A stretch of DNA of 64,000 nucleotides from Rotaria socialis. Lineage: Eukaryota > Rotifera > Eurotatoria > Philodinida > Philodinidae. The notes below the pieces were generated by a model. It ran no database searches. It was not told where the DNA came from and worked only from the letters and a program-made list of their open reading frames with translations. Made by a program: the position numbers and the translations under genes. Location of the stretch: NCBI GenBank assembly GCA_905331475.1, contig CAJNYU010001458.1, positions 1-64,000 of the forward strand, written 5' to 3'. The stretch's first letter is position 1, and the number at the start of each line of letters is the position of its first letter. Below are positions 10,870-21,554 of this stretch, in pieces.

Positions 10870-12630
10870 CTTGTGTGATTGGATTGAAATTGTCAGGAGA
10901 AGAGGTGTTGAAGCGAACATAGATATTGTATACACATTTTCCAATGATTCTGTTCATAGTTGTTCTGCAGTTCACATTGAATTGAGTGAACCTGTTTAGT
11001 CTCGTAAATCAGTCAGCATGGAATAATCAAGATCATTATACTATTGAAATATCTCATGCAGTTGAAGTATAGTTTTCAGTGCATTGGAATTCTTTACCAA
11101 TTCAGGGTTTATGAAAACGTTTTAGTGCATTTGCCAGAGTTGTAGTGGCTTATTCGGTTGACAACAAAGCCTAATCAGTGATATACCTATCTCAGAAGAT
11201 TTCAAATAAAAAGTGAACAGTTATAACATTTTGGACAAGCCTGTCCATTACAGGGAAGCTTTGTATTGAGAACGCTTGCAGCGCGTAGCTGTTCCTCTAA
11301 ATAAAAAGGAGCATTGTTTCATGTTAATTATAAGAAAACTATTTTTATTCTGCAACTTGTTGAGCATAAAAGCATATGTAGAAACTTTTTCAGAGACCTT
11401 TAATGAAGGATACCAAAGAGAATTAATAGGATTTAAATCGTTCTGATTAGCAAATGCAGAAACAGGATAACAATGTAAATTTTTGTTAAGCCTAGTCATT
11501 TTGGCAAAGTCTTCAAACAATATCAAAATCTCAAGTATCCAAGGTTGACATATTGTTTTATTAAAGTAGTCATATGCCTGACGATGATTTCTGTTTTGTA
11601 AGAATGCTATAGTAGGTGTGACTCTTGAAAGTTCTTCATAAAGTAGAGTGTTTGACTGAAGAACAGTGAAAAATGTCCTATGTTCAAGAATTAATCAGTT
11701 TGCTATTATAAATTGCATATTTGATTGAAGCTGGTGAAAAAGTTAAGCTTTTTAGATTTGTATTATGTCATTCACTGGTAGGTTAACAAATAATTCATAG
11801 AATTTCTACAGTTAGTAAAACATGCACATGATTGATGTTTTGTAATTTGATGAAGTCTTAAATAATTCACCTTTAAAGTTTGCCAGAATACTTCAAACGC
11901 AAATATGAACTCAGTGAAAATTTAAAGAGACAGTGAGGCTAGCCAGAAACTAGTTTAAATTTAGATTGTAGATTATTAAAAATTTTAAATCCCAATGATA
12001 TTATAGTATATATCTATTTCTGTGTCATCTAGTTGGTTCATGTTTGAGTTGGTACGGACGGTTGAAAAATATTCGACATCGGACAAACCAGTTCATTATT
12101 ACTAATTAATATCGGATGCTTCAAATAGTAATGAGAAATACAATAACATATATTGATCTCGATTCATTTTTCAGTTGTACAACAGAATTATAGGAATATG
12201 GATACTATGCGAAGTATATGACGATGATTTGAATCTTTTGTCATAATCTTTAATAAATCATGTAATAATGAAATGAAAAATTATCGATTCATATCTTCTC
12301 ATACTCTGAAGGATTCTTTTTCGAATATTTTAAATAATTTGGGATTGTTGTAGATAAAAATGTGAAGAACTAGAATGATCGACATATACCTCATTCATTA
12401 TTTACAATGAATCAAAAGCGTATGTTAGTAGGTCGACCGTTATTCGATGCTTTTATACGTGTGTGTAGAATGTTTTTCGTTAAAATTAAATAGAGAAGCT
12501 CACGTTTATTATTTCTCATATCACACTTGGTAGTTTATAGCGATAGCGACATCAAATAAAAGTCTTCTGTTTTATTCAATAAGAAGTCAAGTACGTTTAA
12601 AACTTTCATTTCGAATTCTACTCAAGTACT
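10870..12630. other. Non-coding stretch, nothing recognised
   Basis: AT-rich. A 92-codon minus ORF (11248-11526) has no recognisable features. Downstream exons of the neighbouring B-box-like gene were looked for on the minus strand and not found. Confidence 0.4.
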
Positions 12631-12633
12631 TAC

Positions 12634-13214
12634 CCATTGGTTCCAGCTGATGCAATTGATAATCAACATTTATAGATTTTTCCTCGACACATATCATATG
12701 ATCCCACTTAATTTCATCACTTTGTTTCATATTCAATTCGATTGTTGGTGTCTGCGCTAATTTTGTTAAATCTTTCTTAAGTTGATCTATTTCTTGTCTT
12801 AATCGGGCTATATCCTGTTCAACAACACTTTTTTTAGCCCTTCGCTCCTTTAATTCTTGTGATAGATTGTCAAATCGTCTAGTAATTTCTTCTTGCTAAG
12901 AGTTTAATATTTTTCGGACCTGTTTTTCAGCCAATTCAGCAGCTTGTTTAACTTTTTCGGTAGTTCTTCGTTCCCATTCATCAATTTTTGCTGTTATGTG
13001 TTGACAAGATCCTAGATTTGAAGCGGTCTCATTTACTTTTTCTTGAAGATCATTCCGATCTACTGTAAGTCCATCTAGTTCATTAATTAACATTCCCCGA
13101 TGACTTATAAAATCATCGTCGCAGAAATAGGCTCTGCATCCAGGACAAAAACAAGTGCCGTCACACTTGCGACACGTCAAACAACAATTTGATGAAGTCA
13201 TCGCTCTAAGATTA
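12634..13214 (-). pseudogene. B-box-type zinc finger/coiled-coil gene with in-frame stop
   Basis: The minus-strand exon begins after an acceptor (TTTGCAG) at about 13215 and starts translation at 13201 as MTSSNCCLTCRKCDGTCFC. The N-terminus has a Cys/His cluster (CxxC, CxC, CxxC, then FCDDDFISHR) like the B-box finger, followed by a heptad-rich coiled coil. A TAG at 12896-12898 interrupts the frame after KILNS. The same frame then stays open for about 87 more codons of coiled coil (QEEITRRFDNLSQELKERRA) to a good donor (GGTAAGT) at 12633. Such finger-plus-coil proteins usually carry a further C-terminal domain. None was found here, so the gene looks both nonsense-mutated and truncated. Confidence 0.7.
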
Positions 13215-14990
13215 CTGCAAAGAAATTTGTTTTCAATCAAAAATTGTAAAATCGTATCATTATAGGTTAAACCATTGATTGTTTTTATTTATGTGACCGA
13301 TATCATTCAACTTCTAAGGAATGATTGCGGCTGTAACAAAGTAGAAATGGTTAAACAGAACGCGAGTATGCAGGCTATTGAATTTACTACCTCGAGTCTT
13401 AAACGGACGATTATGGATATTCAGTCTAGACAGAATCATGCTCTGAATTTCCAACCTAGTGAAAAGAGAAACTGATCAAATTAGACAGAATGCTAGTCTA
13501 TCAAATAGTAAATATTAGTGTTTTCCTTTTGGTCTAGTATTGGTAAATACCTTCTGCATGAGTATGTGTGCACTTAATATGAACCTGTTTGAACCGCTAA
13601 TATTTTCAGCTCCAAGAGCAGTTCGAAAAATAAAAAACTTTCGTATTCCAACTTGGGCTCGTCTTTCTATCTGTTAAATTTGAATACTTCAAAAGTATTT
13701 GAAAATAAATCACACTGTATAATAGAATAGTTTGATATTATATAGAAACTAATTTACTAGCTTGCATTCATATTCTAGTGGATACTCAAGTTTGCTAAAC
13801 TATGGGTCAATACAAATCAAGTAATAAAATTGAGAATTGGTGTAACTTTCTGTGGCACATCACAATACTTACGTTTCATCATACATAGTGCTTTGGAAGT
13901 TGTTGTAGATTTTTTTAATAGCCGTAATTGCTTAGAAGTAACGAGCTTTATACTTTTTCTTTACTTGACAAAAGAATGATACGACAAATCATTGCAAAAA
14001 CTCTTTTTATCAAAAGAGCAAGACACAAGAAAAAACATTGTTGCTTGGATTTTTCCTTCAAGAACGATAACCTTTGCATGCTGATGATGGTTTTTATTTA
14101 CGAAAGTAAGCATAAGAGAGATTCTTTATTTTTTCTTTGCATACCAAAACGATGATAAGGTTGAATAAAAGCAAGAAAATAAACTAAATCTGTAGTAAAC
14201 AACTGTTAAGCGATGTCGATGAAAAGTGAAATTACAATTATAGATTTCGTAACAAAAATAAAAACACTACTGAATCATCCTGATTACTTCATGAGTTTGT
14301 CTACTTTTCAATTGGAATATTTTAAGAATATTGCAAACTAAAAAATAACTAGTAATTTGAAAACTAGATGCAATATACTACAAATTAATGTTATCTTTGA
14401 TCTTCATATGTGTGAGAGAGACTGAGAGAAAATTGTAGTATATATGTAAATTGGAGTTCAATAGTTTAAGCAAATTTTAAATTACAGCTTTTCGATAATG
14501 GTCACCAAATCCCACAGCTATTCTAGATTCGCTGCATTACTATCGGTACTACTTCGATGTATTTTTAATGTCGACAGAACTAGTCACTCACATGAAATTA
14601 ACAGCGAATCAATTTATTTTATAATCATGTATTTCGACCCCAAAACAAATTCAGATGGATAGCAAGTTAAATAAAGAATCTATTGAAGTATTTTATTCGT
14701 GCATGCAATGACTCATATACTTATTCAAATAGAAGTCTGTTTTGTTTTGATTGGTTTAATTATATAAGTATGATTCAGTTGCCAACGCGTTGTAGAGATG
14801 ATTCAACTTGTTTGCTTCTTTATTTAAATCGAATAATTATTATAGATCGACGCGCACAGACAGATGTATCAACTAATACTACCAGATAATGTGGTATCAG
14901 GATTACGATTATCATCGCTTGCCATATTTCTTCTTTTCACTATTCATATAACTCTCAAATCAATCCTAGCCGCTATTCTTGTTCTTGGTA
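13215..14990. other. Non-coding stretch, nothing recognised
   Basis: Contains only short ORFs without recognisable motifs. It precedes RNASEH2B and probably contains its promoter, but no core element is distinctive. Confidence 0.4.
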
Positions 14991-15014
14991 AGTCAATAAT
15001 TTACTCATTTTCAG

Positions 15015-15698
15015 ATGTCTTCATCTAACTTAACGCCCGATCGAGTTTTAATTGTGGATAAACGTCTTGCACCAACTAATGTCGAACAATTTCATTTCGT
15101 TCAACTCACTCATCCTCGTACGAAACAGGAACAATCTTATGCTGTCGATCATCAATCTCAAACAGTCTTTGAACTTGTTCGAAGTGTTCGTTCACATTCG
15201 AGTTGGTTTATTAATGATCAACATGTATTGCCAGATGGATCTTTGTATATAGTTACGCCAGTCAATTTAATATTTCTTTTATTACCTACACTTTGGTCTC
15301 ATGCTCGTAAAAGTTTTCTTTCATTAAAAACAATTATGACTGATTCACTTCAACAATTACAATTAGATGATGATGTTGTTATTGAAAAACTTCGTCCTAT
15401 TTGTGATATTGATCTTGGTAAACATTCAATCAAATTAAATGAAGAAAAGTTCATCGTATGGCTTCGAGATCGAATCGATCGACTTAAAAAACTTGTCAAA
15501 GATGAAGAACATGCATTTGATCTCGTTTGTGAATATTTAACCGATGATATTGTTGAATATTGCCAGCAGGAATTAAAACTTCATGGAAATGTACGATACG
15601 ATATTCCCATTGGTCAAAAAGCATCATCTGTAACAGCAACAATTACAACGAAAAAGACAGTAGAAATAACAACAAAAACAAAGCGAAGCAAAAAATAA
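15015..15698 (+). CDS. RNASEH2B: Ribonuclease H2 subunit B
   Basis: Single-exon 227-residue protein. RNase H2 is the nuclear heterotrimer that removes ribonucleotides from DNA and RNA/DNA hybrids; subunit B is a non-catalytic scaffold that in animals links to PCNA. The sequence shows the family's RVLIVDK start, FVQLTHPRTKQ, a WFINDQHVLPDGSLYIVTPV block and the FLLLP segment of the triple-barrel domain. A helical region with LCDIDLG-like and EKFIVWLRDRIDRLKK sequence follows. The tail is lysine-rich (TKTKRSKK). It is shorter than the human protein (about 312), mainly in the C-terminal extension. The ATG directly follows an AG acceptor (CATTTTCAG), suggesting a leader splice. AATAAA-like signals lie just downstream (15746-15775). 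Confidence 0.88.
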   Translation: MSSSNLTPDRVLIVDKRLAPTNVEQFHFVQLTHPRTKQEQSYAVDHQSQTVFELVRSVRSHSSWFINDQHVLPDGSLYIVTPVNLIFLLLPTLWSHARKSFLSLKTIMTDSLQQLQLDDDVVIEKLRPICDIDLGKHSIKLNEEKFIVWLRDRIDRLKKLVKDEEHAFDLVCEYLTDDIVEYCQQELKLHGNVRYDIPIGQKASSVTATITTKKTVEITTKTKRSKK

Positions 15699-15805
15699 AC
15701 CTAAAAAACATGTATCCTATTAAGTAGAATGTAGATGTGTTATTAAAAATAAAAACAAAATCTATATAAATAAAAGCAAACTGAATAGCTGATATCTTCT
15801 TATAG

Positions 15806-16767
15806 GTACACATTATCTTCTTAAAAAACGCGGTTCAATACAAACGAAAGCTAAAATTAACTATTCTACCAATGATAATGATTTATCCGTGACAACAATT
15901 GAGTACGTTTTAAATATTTATCTTTTATCAATCGAGTATTTCTCTTTTTTAGTCACGCAAAACAAGTTCTATTTGAACATTATGCCAATAAAAGTCAAGC
16001 AAACGTTCCTCGTGAATTCCATCAGATACAAAAGAAATCCAATTGTATATTTGCTAAACGAGCGCGATGTTGGACTGCACCACATTGGCTTGACAATCTA
16101 TCAATCGACGATAATTGTGAACGGTAATTCAAAGATATATTATCTACGTTATTGATGTAATTTTGTTTCTAGACTGTTAGCGAGTTTTATTCTCTTCTGT
16201 GCATTTGTAAAAGATATATCCATAGATGGTTATGCGATTGAAATTCCTCATAATCATGCAACAGCAACTATTGAAGTAAATAGATCTTTGCTTTTCAAAT
16301 TAAAACTTTCTGATTTCCTTTATTGCGAAAAGGATTTCGGACAAATATTCCAGCAAATTCTTCGTTTTCTTTCCGATCATGATCCAGCGAAACGACATTG
16401 TATGAACGTTTCACCATCACGTATTGGTCAAAACGGTTGGGTATTTGAATTCGATCGTATTACTTTTTTTATCACAACATTTACACCTCATTATCCTGAA
16501 ACACATCCACGATATTCTCATGGTTTTAATAATTATTGTCACATTCTATTTCAACCTGAACTTTCATTTCTTCGGCATAATTTACCTGATGATACTTCAG
16601 ATACAAATTGGATTGAACCAATCACAAGTCGAGATAAAATTCGTGTCGCATTTCGAGATCATGGAAGAGAATATCCTATTCGGCCGACTATTTATTATCC
16701 ACCATCTCACGATATGATTAGGCCATTGAGCAATGATTTAGCGGATATTGTTGAATGGTGGCTTTGA
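15806..16767 (+). CDS. YqcI/YcgG-like family protein, 5' end unresolved
   Basis: Three exons: about 15806-15902, 15953-16123 and 16173-16767, with 50- and 49-bp introns and frame kept across both junctions. The predicted protein has NCIFAKRARCW near the N-terminus. It then has WVFEFDRITFFITTFTPHYP, a histidine/proline-rich HPRYSHGFNNYCHILFQPE, and SRDKIRVAFRDHGREYPI before the end. This order (W-F-FD-FF, then R...FQP, then IR) resembles the YqcI/YcgG family, which I know mainly from bacteria and fungi; the match is from memory and moderate. No in-frame ATG was found in the first exon, so the true start is upstream or the gene is 5'-truncated. It lies only about 107 bp after RNASEH2B on the same strand. 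Reaction unknown. Confidence 0.5.
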
Positions 16768-17016
16768 ATAGGAAACTTTTATTTTAATTCGGATTAAAAA
16801 ATAAATTTTGCAAAAGACGTATTCTTTCAAATTCTAATTTATTTCATTTCAATTGCGTTAAACAAACATTTCTACTAGGAAAAAAATAAAATGTAAAGAA
16901 ATAAACCCTTGACTATAAGAGAAAACAAATTGCAAACAAAAATAAAAGAAGATCTAACCAACACCGAGAGCAAGTACACAAACAGATCACCATATAGAGA
17001 AGAAAAAAAGAAACAT

Positions 17017-17740
17017 TCATTTGCCTTTGGCTTTTGGTTTCGCTGGTTCTTCAGCGGGTTTTGTACCTAGCCAACCAAGTAAAAGACCCATTGGAGAAGT
17101 TTGTGATGAAAGACTTTCGGCTGTATTTTGTAGTGCTGGTTTATGAGCTGTTGCATGACCAACGATTACTAAATTTCATGAAAAAATTATATACAATTCT
17201 ATCTATCTTCTACGACTTACAAGCTAATGGTAAAGCAATACCAGTTAAAAAGATGGATACAGTTCCGAGCATACTGATAACAAAATAAGCGACAACAAGA
17301 ACAAGTATAAGTACAAGAATTGGACGATCCTGTAGAGGAGCTGTAACAGCAGGCTTTTCACGTGTTCCATAGACGAATGCAGCGACGAGACCGGCAACAA
17401 CAGCAAGACCAAAAAGAATAGCTGTTAGATTACAAAATCTAAGCAAAGGTAAAACAATATAAATACAATACGAAAATGCTGAACATCTTACGCGATCAGA
17501 AAAAAAAAAGGTATTAGAATAACACCATAATTTGATTGATAATAGATTAAATTAGCAACAACTTGTTTTTGAAGTTCACCGAATTCTTTGGGATTTAAAG
17601 TTGGTTTAGCCCATTGATTACCGCCAGCAAATTCTTGCATTGGGCGAATCTAGTCAATAGGAGGGGAAAAGTTTGAAAGTAACATAAAAAAAAATAACAA
17701 TTACTGGTGATAGTTGAAGTTTCTGCACAATGTTCGACAT
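17017..17740 (-). CDS. PRA1 domain family protein (PRAF2/ARL6IP5 type)
   Basis: Four exons on the minus strand: 17705-17740, 17492-17649, 17221-17438 and 17017-17168. They sum to 564 bp, giving 187 residues. PRA1 proteins are small ER/Golgi membrane proteins that bind prenylated Rab GTPases or regulate ER export. The N-terminus MSNIVQKLQLSPIRPMQEF is followed by the family's NLIYYQSNYGVILI motif. Two hydrophobic hairpins follow, one around FCNLTAILFGLAVVAGLVAAF and one around ILVLILVLVVAYFVISMLG. The C-terminus SQTSPMGLLLGWLG matches the TPMG tail of PRAF2/PRAF3. The end is Lys/Ala/Pro-rich. It is convergent with the YqcI-like gene and lies about 236 bp downstream of the bromodomain gene. Confidence 0.88.
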
Positions 17741-17976
17741 ATCAGGTTCTTAATAAAAACAAATCTCAGGCTAGATCTGAAATTAAATGATCATATTTTA
17801 AGCCCAATTAATCAAAAGTTTTAAGAATGTTTGACTAGAATTTATTCAGAACACGCAGAATCAGTTGTTACAGCGGAGTAATTATATCTGAAAAATAGAA
17901 ATATATACATAAAGGAATCAACCACTGTCTCTGAGTTTCCTTTTAATTTTTTTTTTTGTACAAAATAAATAAAATT

Positions 17977-20078
17977 TTACAATGCATCAAATAATGGTTC
18001 GTTATTACTAATAATACCAAGATTATGATGTATACTCTCCGACGTGATTAATTTCTCAGGACCATTTGATAGCGATGTTAGATCGTTAAAATTAAAAAGA
18101 ACTTTTTCAGCCGAATCATAATCAATCGCTTGTTCATCTGTCTGTTGCGAAGAAATTACTCGATGAAGTTGACTTGATGATTGTGACAAACGATTGAATT
18201 GTATATGCAATTTTGAATTTTCATCTAATTTTGTGTCCGCTTGTAGATGTGGTAGATGAGTATGTATTTGTGGTTCCAGTTTAATTTCATCGGCAGATGA
18301 CATTGGATCGATTGATGGAACTATGAGAGATAGAAGTTTATACTTTGATTCAAGTCCTCAATAAACTTTTTCGCTGCCAGATGGTAAATTTCTCATAGGA
18401 TGAATAGATTAGTGAGATAAAACCTGCTCGCATATGATATTTAATGTCTATAGTTATTAAATTTTAGCCTTCAGTCAAAAAAGCCGCACTGATTGCTTTT
18501 ACTATTGGAAATCAATTCTGGAGCGAACTTTTAGAAAGAAAGTTTCTTTCGGTGGAATATTTTGAAAGGATTTAAACCATATTGAAAAGCGATAACATTA
18601 GTTTTTATCTTACCATTATTCGTTGCAGCTGTCTCGTCGATTTTACATTCGCTTTCTTCTAGTTTAGGCTGTTTCTCTCGTTTTTTCATAATAAGATTAT
18701 CGTGTTCACCATTGGTTAATACTGATAAAAATCTATCCACATAAGCTAATGCCAAATCTCCCGCATCTTTAACATAATCCATCAATGAAACGGCATATTG
18801 TGCTGAAAATTCACTTCCATATGTATGTATTAATAAATCGACTTCTTCTTTCGGTACAGAAGAAAATGTTGAATCATATTGTGATGAATTCGATGAAAAG
18901 GGTCCATTTTCAAGAAATTCTTTTGCTGGTAAATGATTTCGTTTTACATCTTCAGTCACAATCGGTAACGCTGAAGAAATATTTAAATTATCTTCATTGG
19001 TCGATAAATGATCTAGTTCCACAAGTGCGACACTTTGTTGACTCGAATCATCTTGATTTATGAAACGTAATGATGTGGACCCTTTGTTACGTTGATACAC
19101 AAGTGTATAGGAACAGAGTGAACGACGTAAACGAAGTTTTTCATGTGCGCATTGTGCAGCAAGTTTAGCTTGTGCGAGAGTTTCTTCCGGTGATAGTTCT
19201 TCGTCATCCTCTTCCTCGGGTACAACTGATGCCGGAGGTTTCTCATAAAATTTCGGTAGTTTTAATATTAATTTTGGCTTTCGCTGCACAGATGATTGAT
19301 TCAAACTAGCCGACGAAAGATTTTCAGGATCATTTATTGACGAATCATAGGGATCATTGGATGACGTTATTTGTTCATCCATCGAATGACTTGAAGAATC
19401 AATACGAAAGCCTAATTCACGTTCACTAAGACGAGTAAAACATTCAACACCACGACGAAAACTTAATAATTTGTCTTTATTCATTAATTTCGCTCCTGTT
19501 GCGAGCAGCTTCTTAGCTGCTCGCCAATAAATTGTATCTGGACGATTATATTTCATAGCATTTTCGCACATCAATTCAAAATCGGACCGAAATTCAATTA
19601 CATTTGAATAATCATCTTGAGTAATTTTCTTTTTCATGGTAGAAAAATCCATTGGCCGTGCAATTATCTGCGAGTAACCTGGTGCAAACTATGTAGAAAA
19701 TTCATATTTTGAGAAAGATAATTTGTTTTTTTGAGGAATTTCAAAAATTTTTACTTGATCAGTGACAGGATATTGAAAGAAACCTTCTTTATCTTTACGT
19801 GATAGAGTACGTAGAAGATGATCGAGACATGCATTTAAATTTGTATTATCTTCAGTATGAAGTTTTGTTAACAATTTTTGAACACGTTTTGGTCGCTCGA
19901 GTGAATTTTGATTTAGGAGAAAATTTGAATCGGAATTATTTGTTGTTAGTTGTTGAGATGAAGAATCTTCTTCGTACTCCGTCATACCAAATCCTGAATG
20001 ATTCGATGAATCGTCATGTTCAAAAACACCATGACCACCAACACTAAAACGTGGACGTTTTATACCACGACGAAACAT
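17977..20078 (-). CDS. Bromodomain protein BRD7/BRD9-like
   Basis: Three exons: 19755-20078, 18614-19688 and 17977-18320. They sum to 1743 bp, giving 580 residues, close to human BRD9 (597). BRD7/9 proteins are acetyl-lysine readers in PBAF or non-canonical BAF SWI/SNF complexes. The upstream LDHLLRTLSRKDKEGFFQYP leads into the bromodomain. The domain shows FAPGYSQIIARPMDFSTMK, then DFELMCENAMKYNRPDTIYW with the acetyl-lysine-binding Asn, then a conserved AAKKLLATGAKLMNKDKL helix. The DUF3512-like part follows (PEETLAQAKLAAQCAHEKLR). The first intron falls inside the bromodomain start. The 293-bp last intron is longer than its neighbours. BRD7 and BRD9 cannot be separated by eye. Confidence 0.9.
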
Positions 20079-21380
20079 TGCATATATATATAATGTATTA
20101 ATTAATTAATTAATTAAGTATTATTTTTTGCTACTAATTTTTCAATAGGACGTACTAATACCCAATATGGTGTAAATGAAACCGTGCTATCATCACATCA
20201 TCAACACATAACAGTATAAAAAGCAACCAATCCAAAACAATACCCAGCATGTCCTGTTTTTATTGATTTATGCAGTCAATAGAGGGCAGCAAGTTACTCA
20301 CGTCCCTATGATGATTTTTTTTCAATAATAGCTTTTAACCTTTTGGTTGAAAATCTTGTGGCAAAATAAATCTCATCATTTCTTGAAATATCTTATCATT
20401 GAGATGTTATTTAAATTGATAATTACAGACTGAATGTCATCGATTCAATTTTCATCGTATACAAAGGGTTTCATCTGACATCATAAAAACAAAGTTGAAC
20501 TTTAAAAAATACTGATTTCATATATTCAATAATCTAAACACATTTTTTGTTTTGAACCATCGTTATCTATTCATACAAGTGAAACGGTAACGCATCAACT
20601 TTGCAGGTAAGCGAATCAACAATGGCGGCTTCTCCTCCCTTATCTTATTTTCGAACTATCATGTGGAGCGGTATCATATTCAAAAGGAAACAAAAAAAAA
20701 TTAATTTCATTTCGTCTAGCTAATGAAGATGAGCAGCGTGATTTATGATCTGTGTCTTCGTTTGATCAAATTTTAGCTTGAAAACAAGAGACAAACTATA
20801 CACGACATGTTGATGTTATGATCTCTATCATAGATGCATAGATTCGATCAAAGACAAACTTTTTAATCTATCAACTGCTATTGAACAAGTTTGTATTTTT
20901 GACGTAAGTTAAATGATAATATCAAATAAATTTTCTTTTCTCAAAACTTGTCACCAATAGTTTCCGTTTGATCTTTGTTCGTGCGATGCAATCAAGCAGT
21001 AACAACATAACACATGTCATTTGCATTTCGGATGCGAATTCTTTGATTGAAATGTGTAACGACTCTTGACTAAACGTGTTAATCGTCGACACAACTCTCT
21101 CTCTCTCTCTCTCTCTCTTTTTCTTTGACCTGTTGTTATTGTTTTTCATGTATACGATGACCCTCGAGAGTTTGATGCGTATATATGAGCATAAAAAATA
21201 AAGCAAAGTTGTAAAAGAAAAATTTCCATTTCAAACGGATATTAAATGATGCAGAAAGAACACGATGATTTAGATCAATTTGTACTAAAAACATCATAAG
21301 ATCATTTATTTAATAAAACAAAAAAGAAATTCAATATGTTGTATAATTAGAAATTAACGGAAATGTGCATTCGTCGAAGT
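20079..21380. other. Intergenic region upstream of the bromodomain gene
   Basis: No coding signal was seen. A TTAA-type microsatellite (AATTAATTAATTAATTAA, 20099-20116) lies just upstream of the BRD7/9-like start. A CT microsatellite lies at 21095-21118. Confidence 0.5.
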
Positions 21381-21389
21381 ATACAATCT

Positions 21390-21546
21390 CGGGGGCGTAA
21401 CTCGGGTCTCAAAGCAGAGGGGGGTGGGGCGCAATACAGATTTTTACGATTCTTAGAATAAATTTTTGAAGCAGGAGTGCACCGTTTGAAATTTCAAAAG
21501 CAGCGGGGATGGCGCGTCCTCCCCCCCCCTCCTATTTACGCCCCTG
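21390..21546. mobile_element. Non-autonomous hAT-type MITE (157 bp)
   Basis: The ends read CGGGGGCGTAA on the left and TTACGCCCCTG on the right (CAGGGGCGTAA in reverse complement). They are flanked by an exact 8-bp duplication TACAATCT (21382-21389 and 21547-21554). The CAGGGGCGTAA terminus is a typical hAT end. The interior has a G-rich tract (21418-21432) and a C-rich tract (21520-21532) that could pair. Non-coding. Confidence 0.88.
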
Positions 21547-21554
21547 TACAATCT

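Noticed and set aside
12896..12930. A 30-bp intron (CAG|GTCCG...CTTAG) that would remove the B-box gene's stop
   Set aside because: Far shorter than any intron in the window (minimum about 48 bp) and a weak donor. An in-frame nonsense codon is simpler.
18785..19063. Plus-strand ORF opposite the bromodomain gene
   Set aside because: Antisense shadow of a well-supported exon; no motif of its own.
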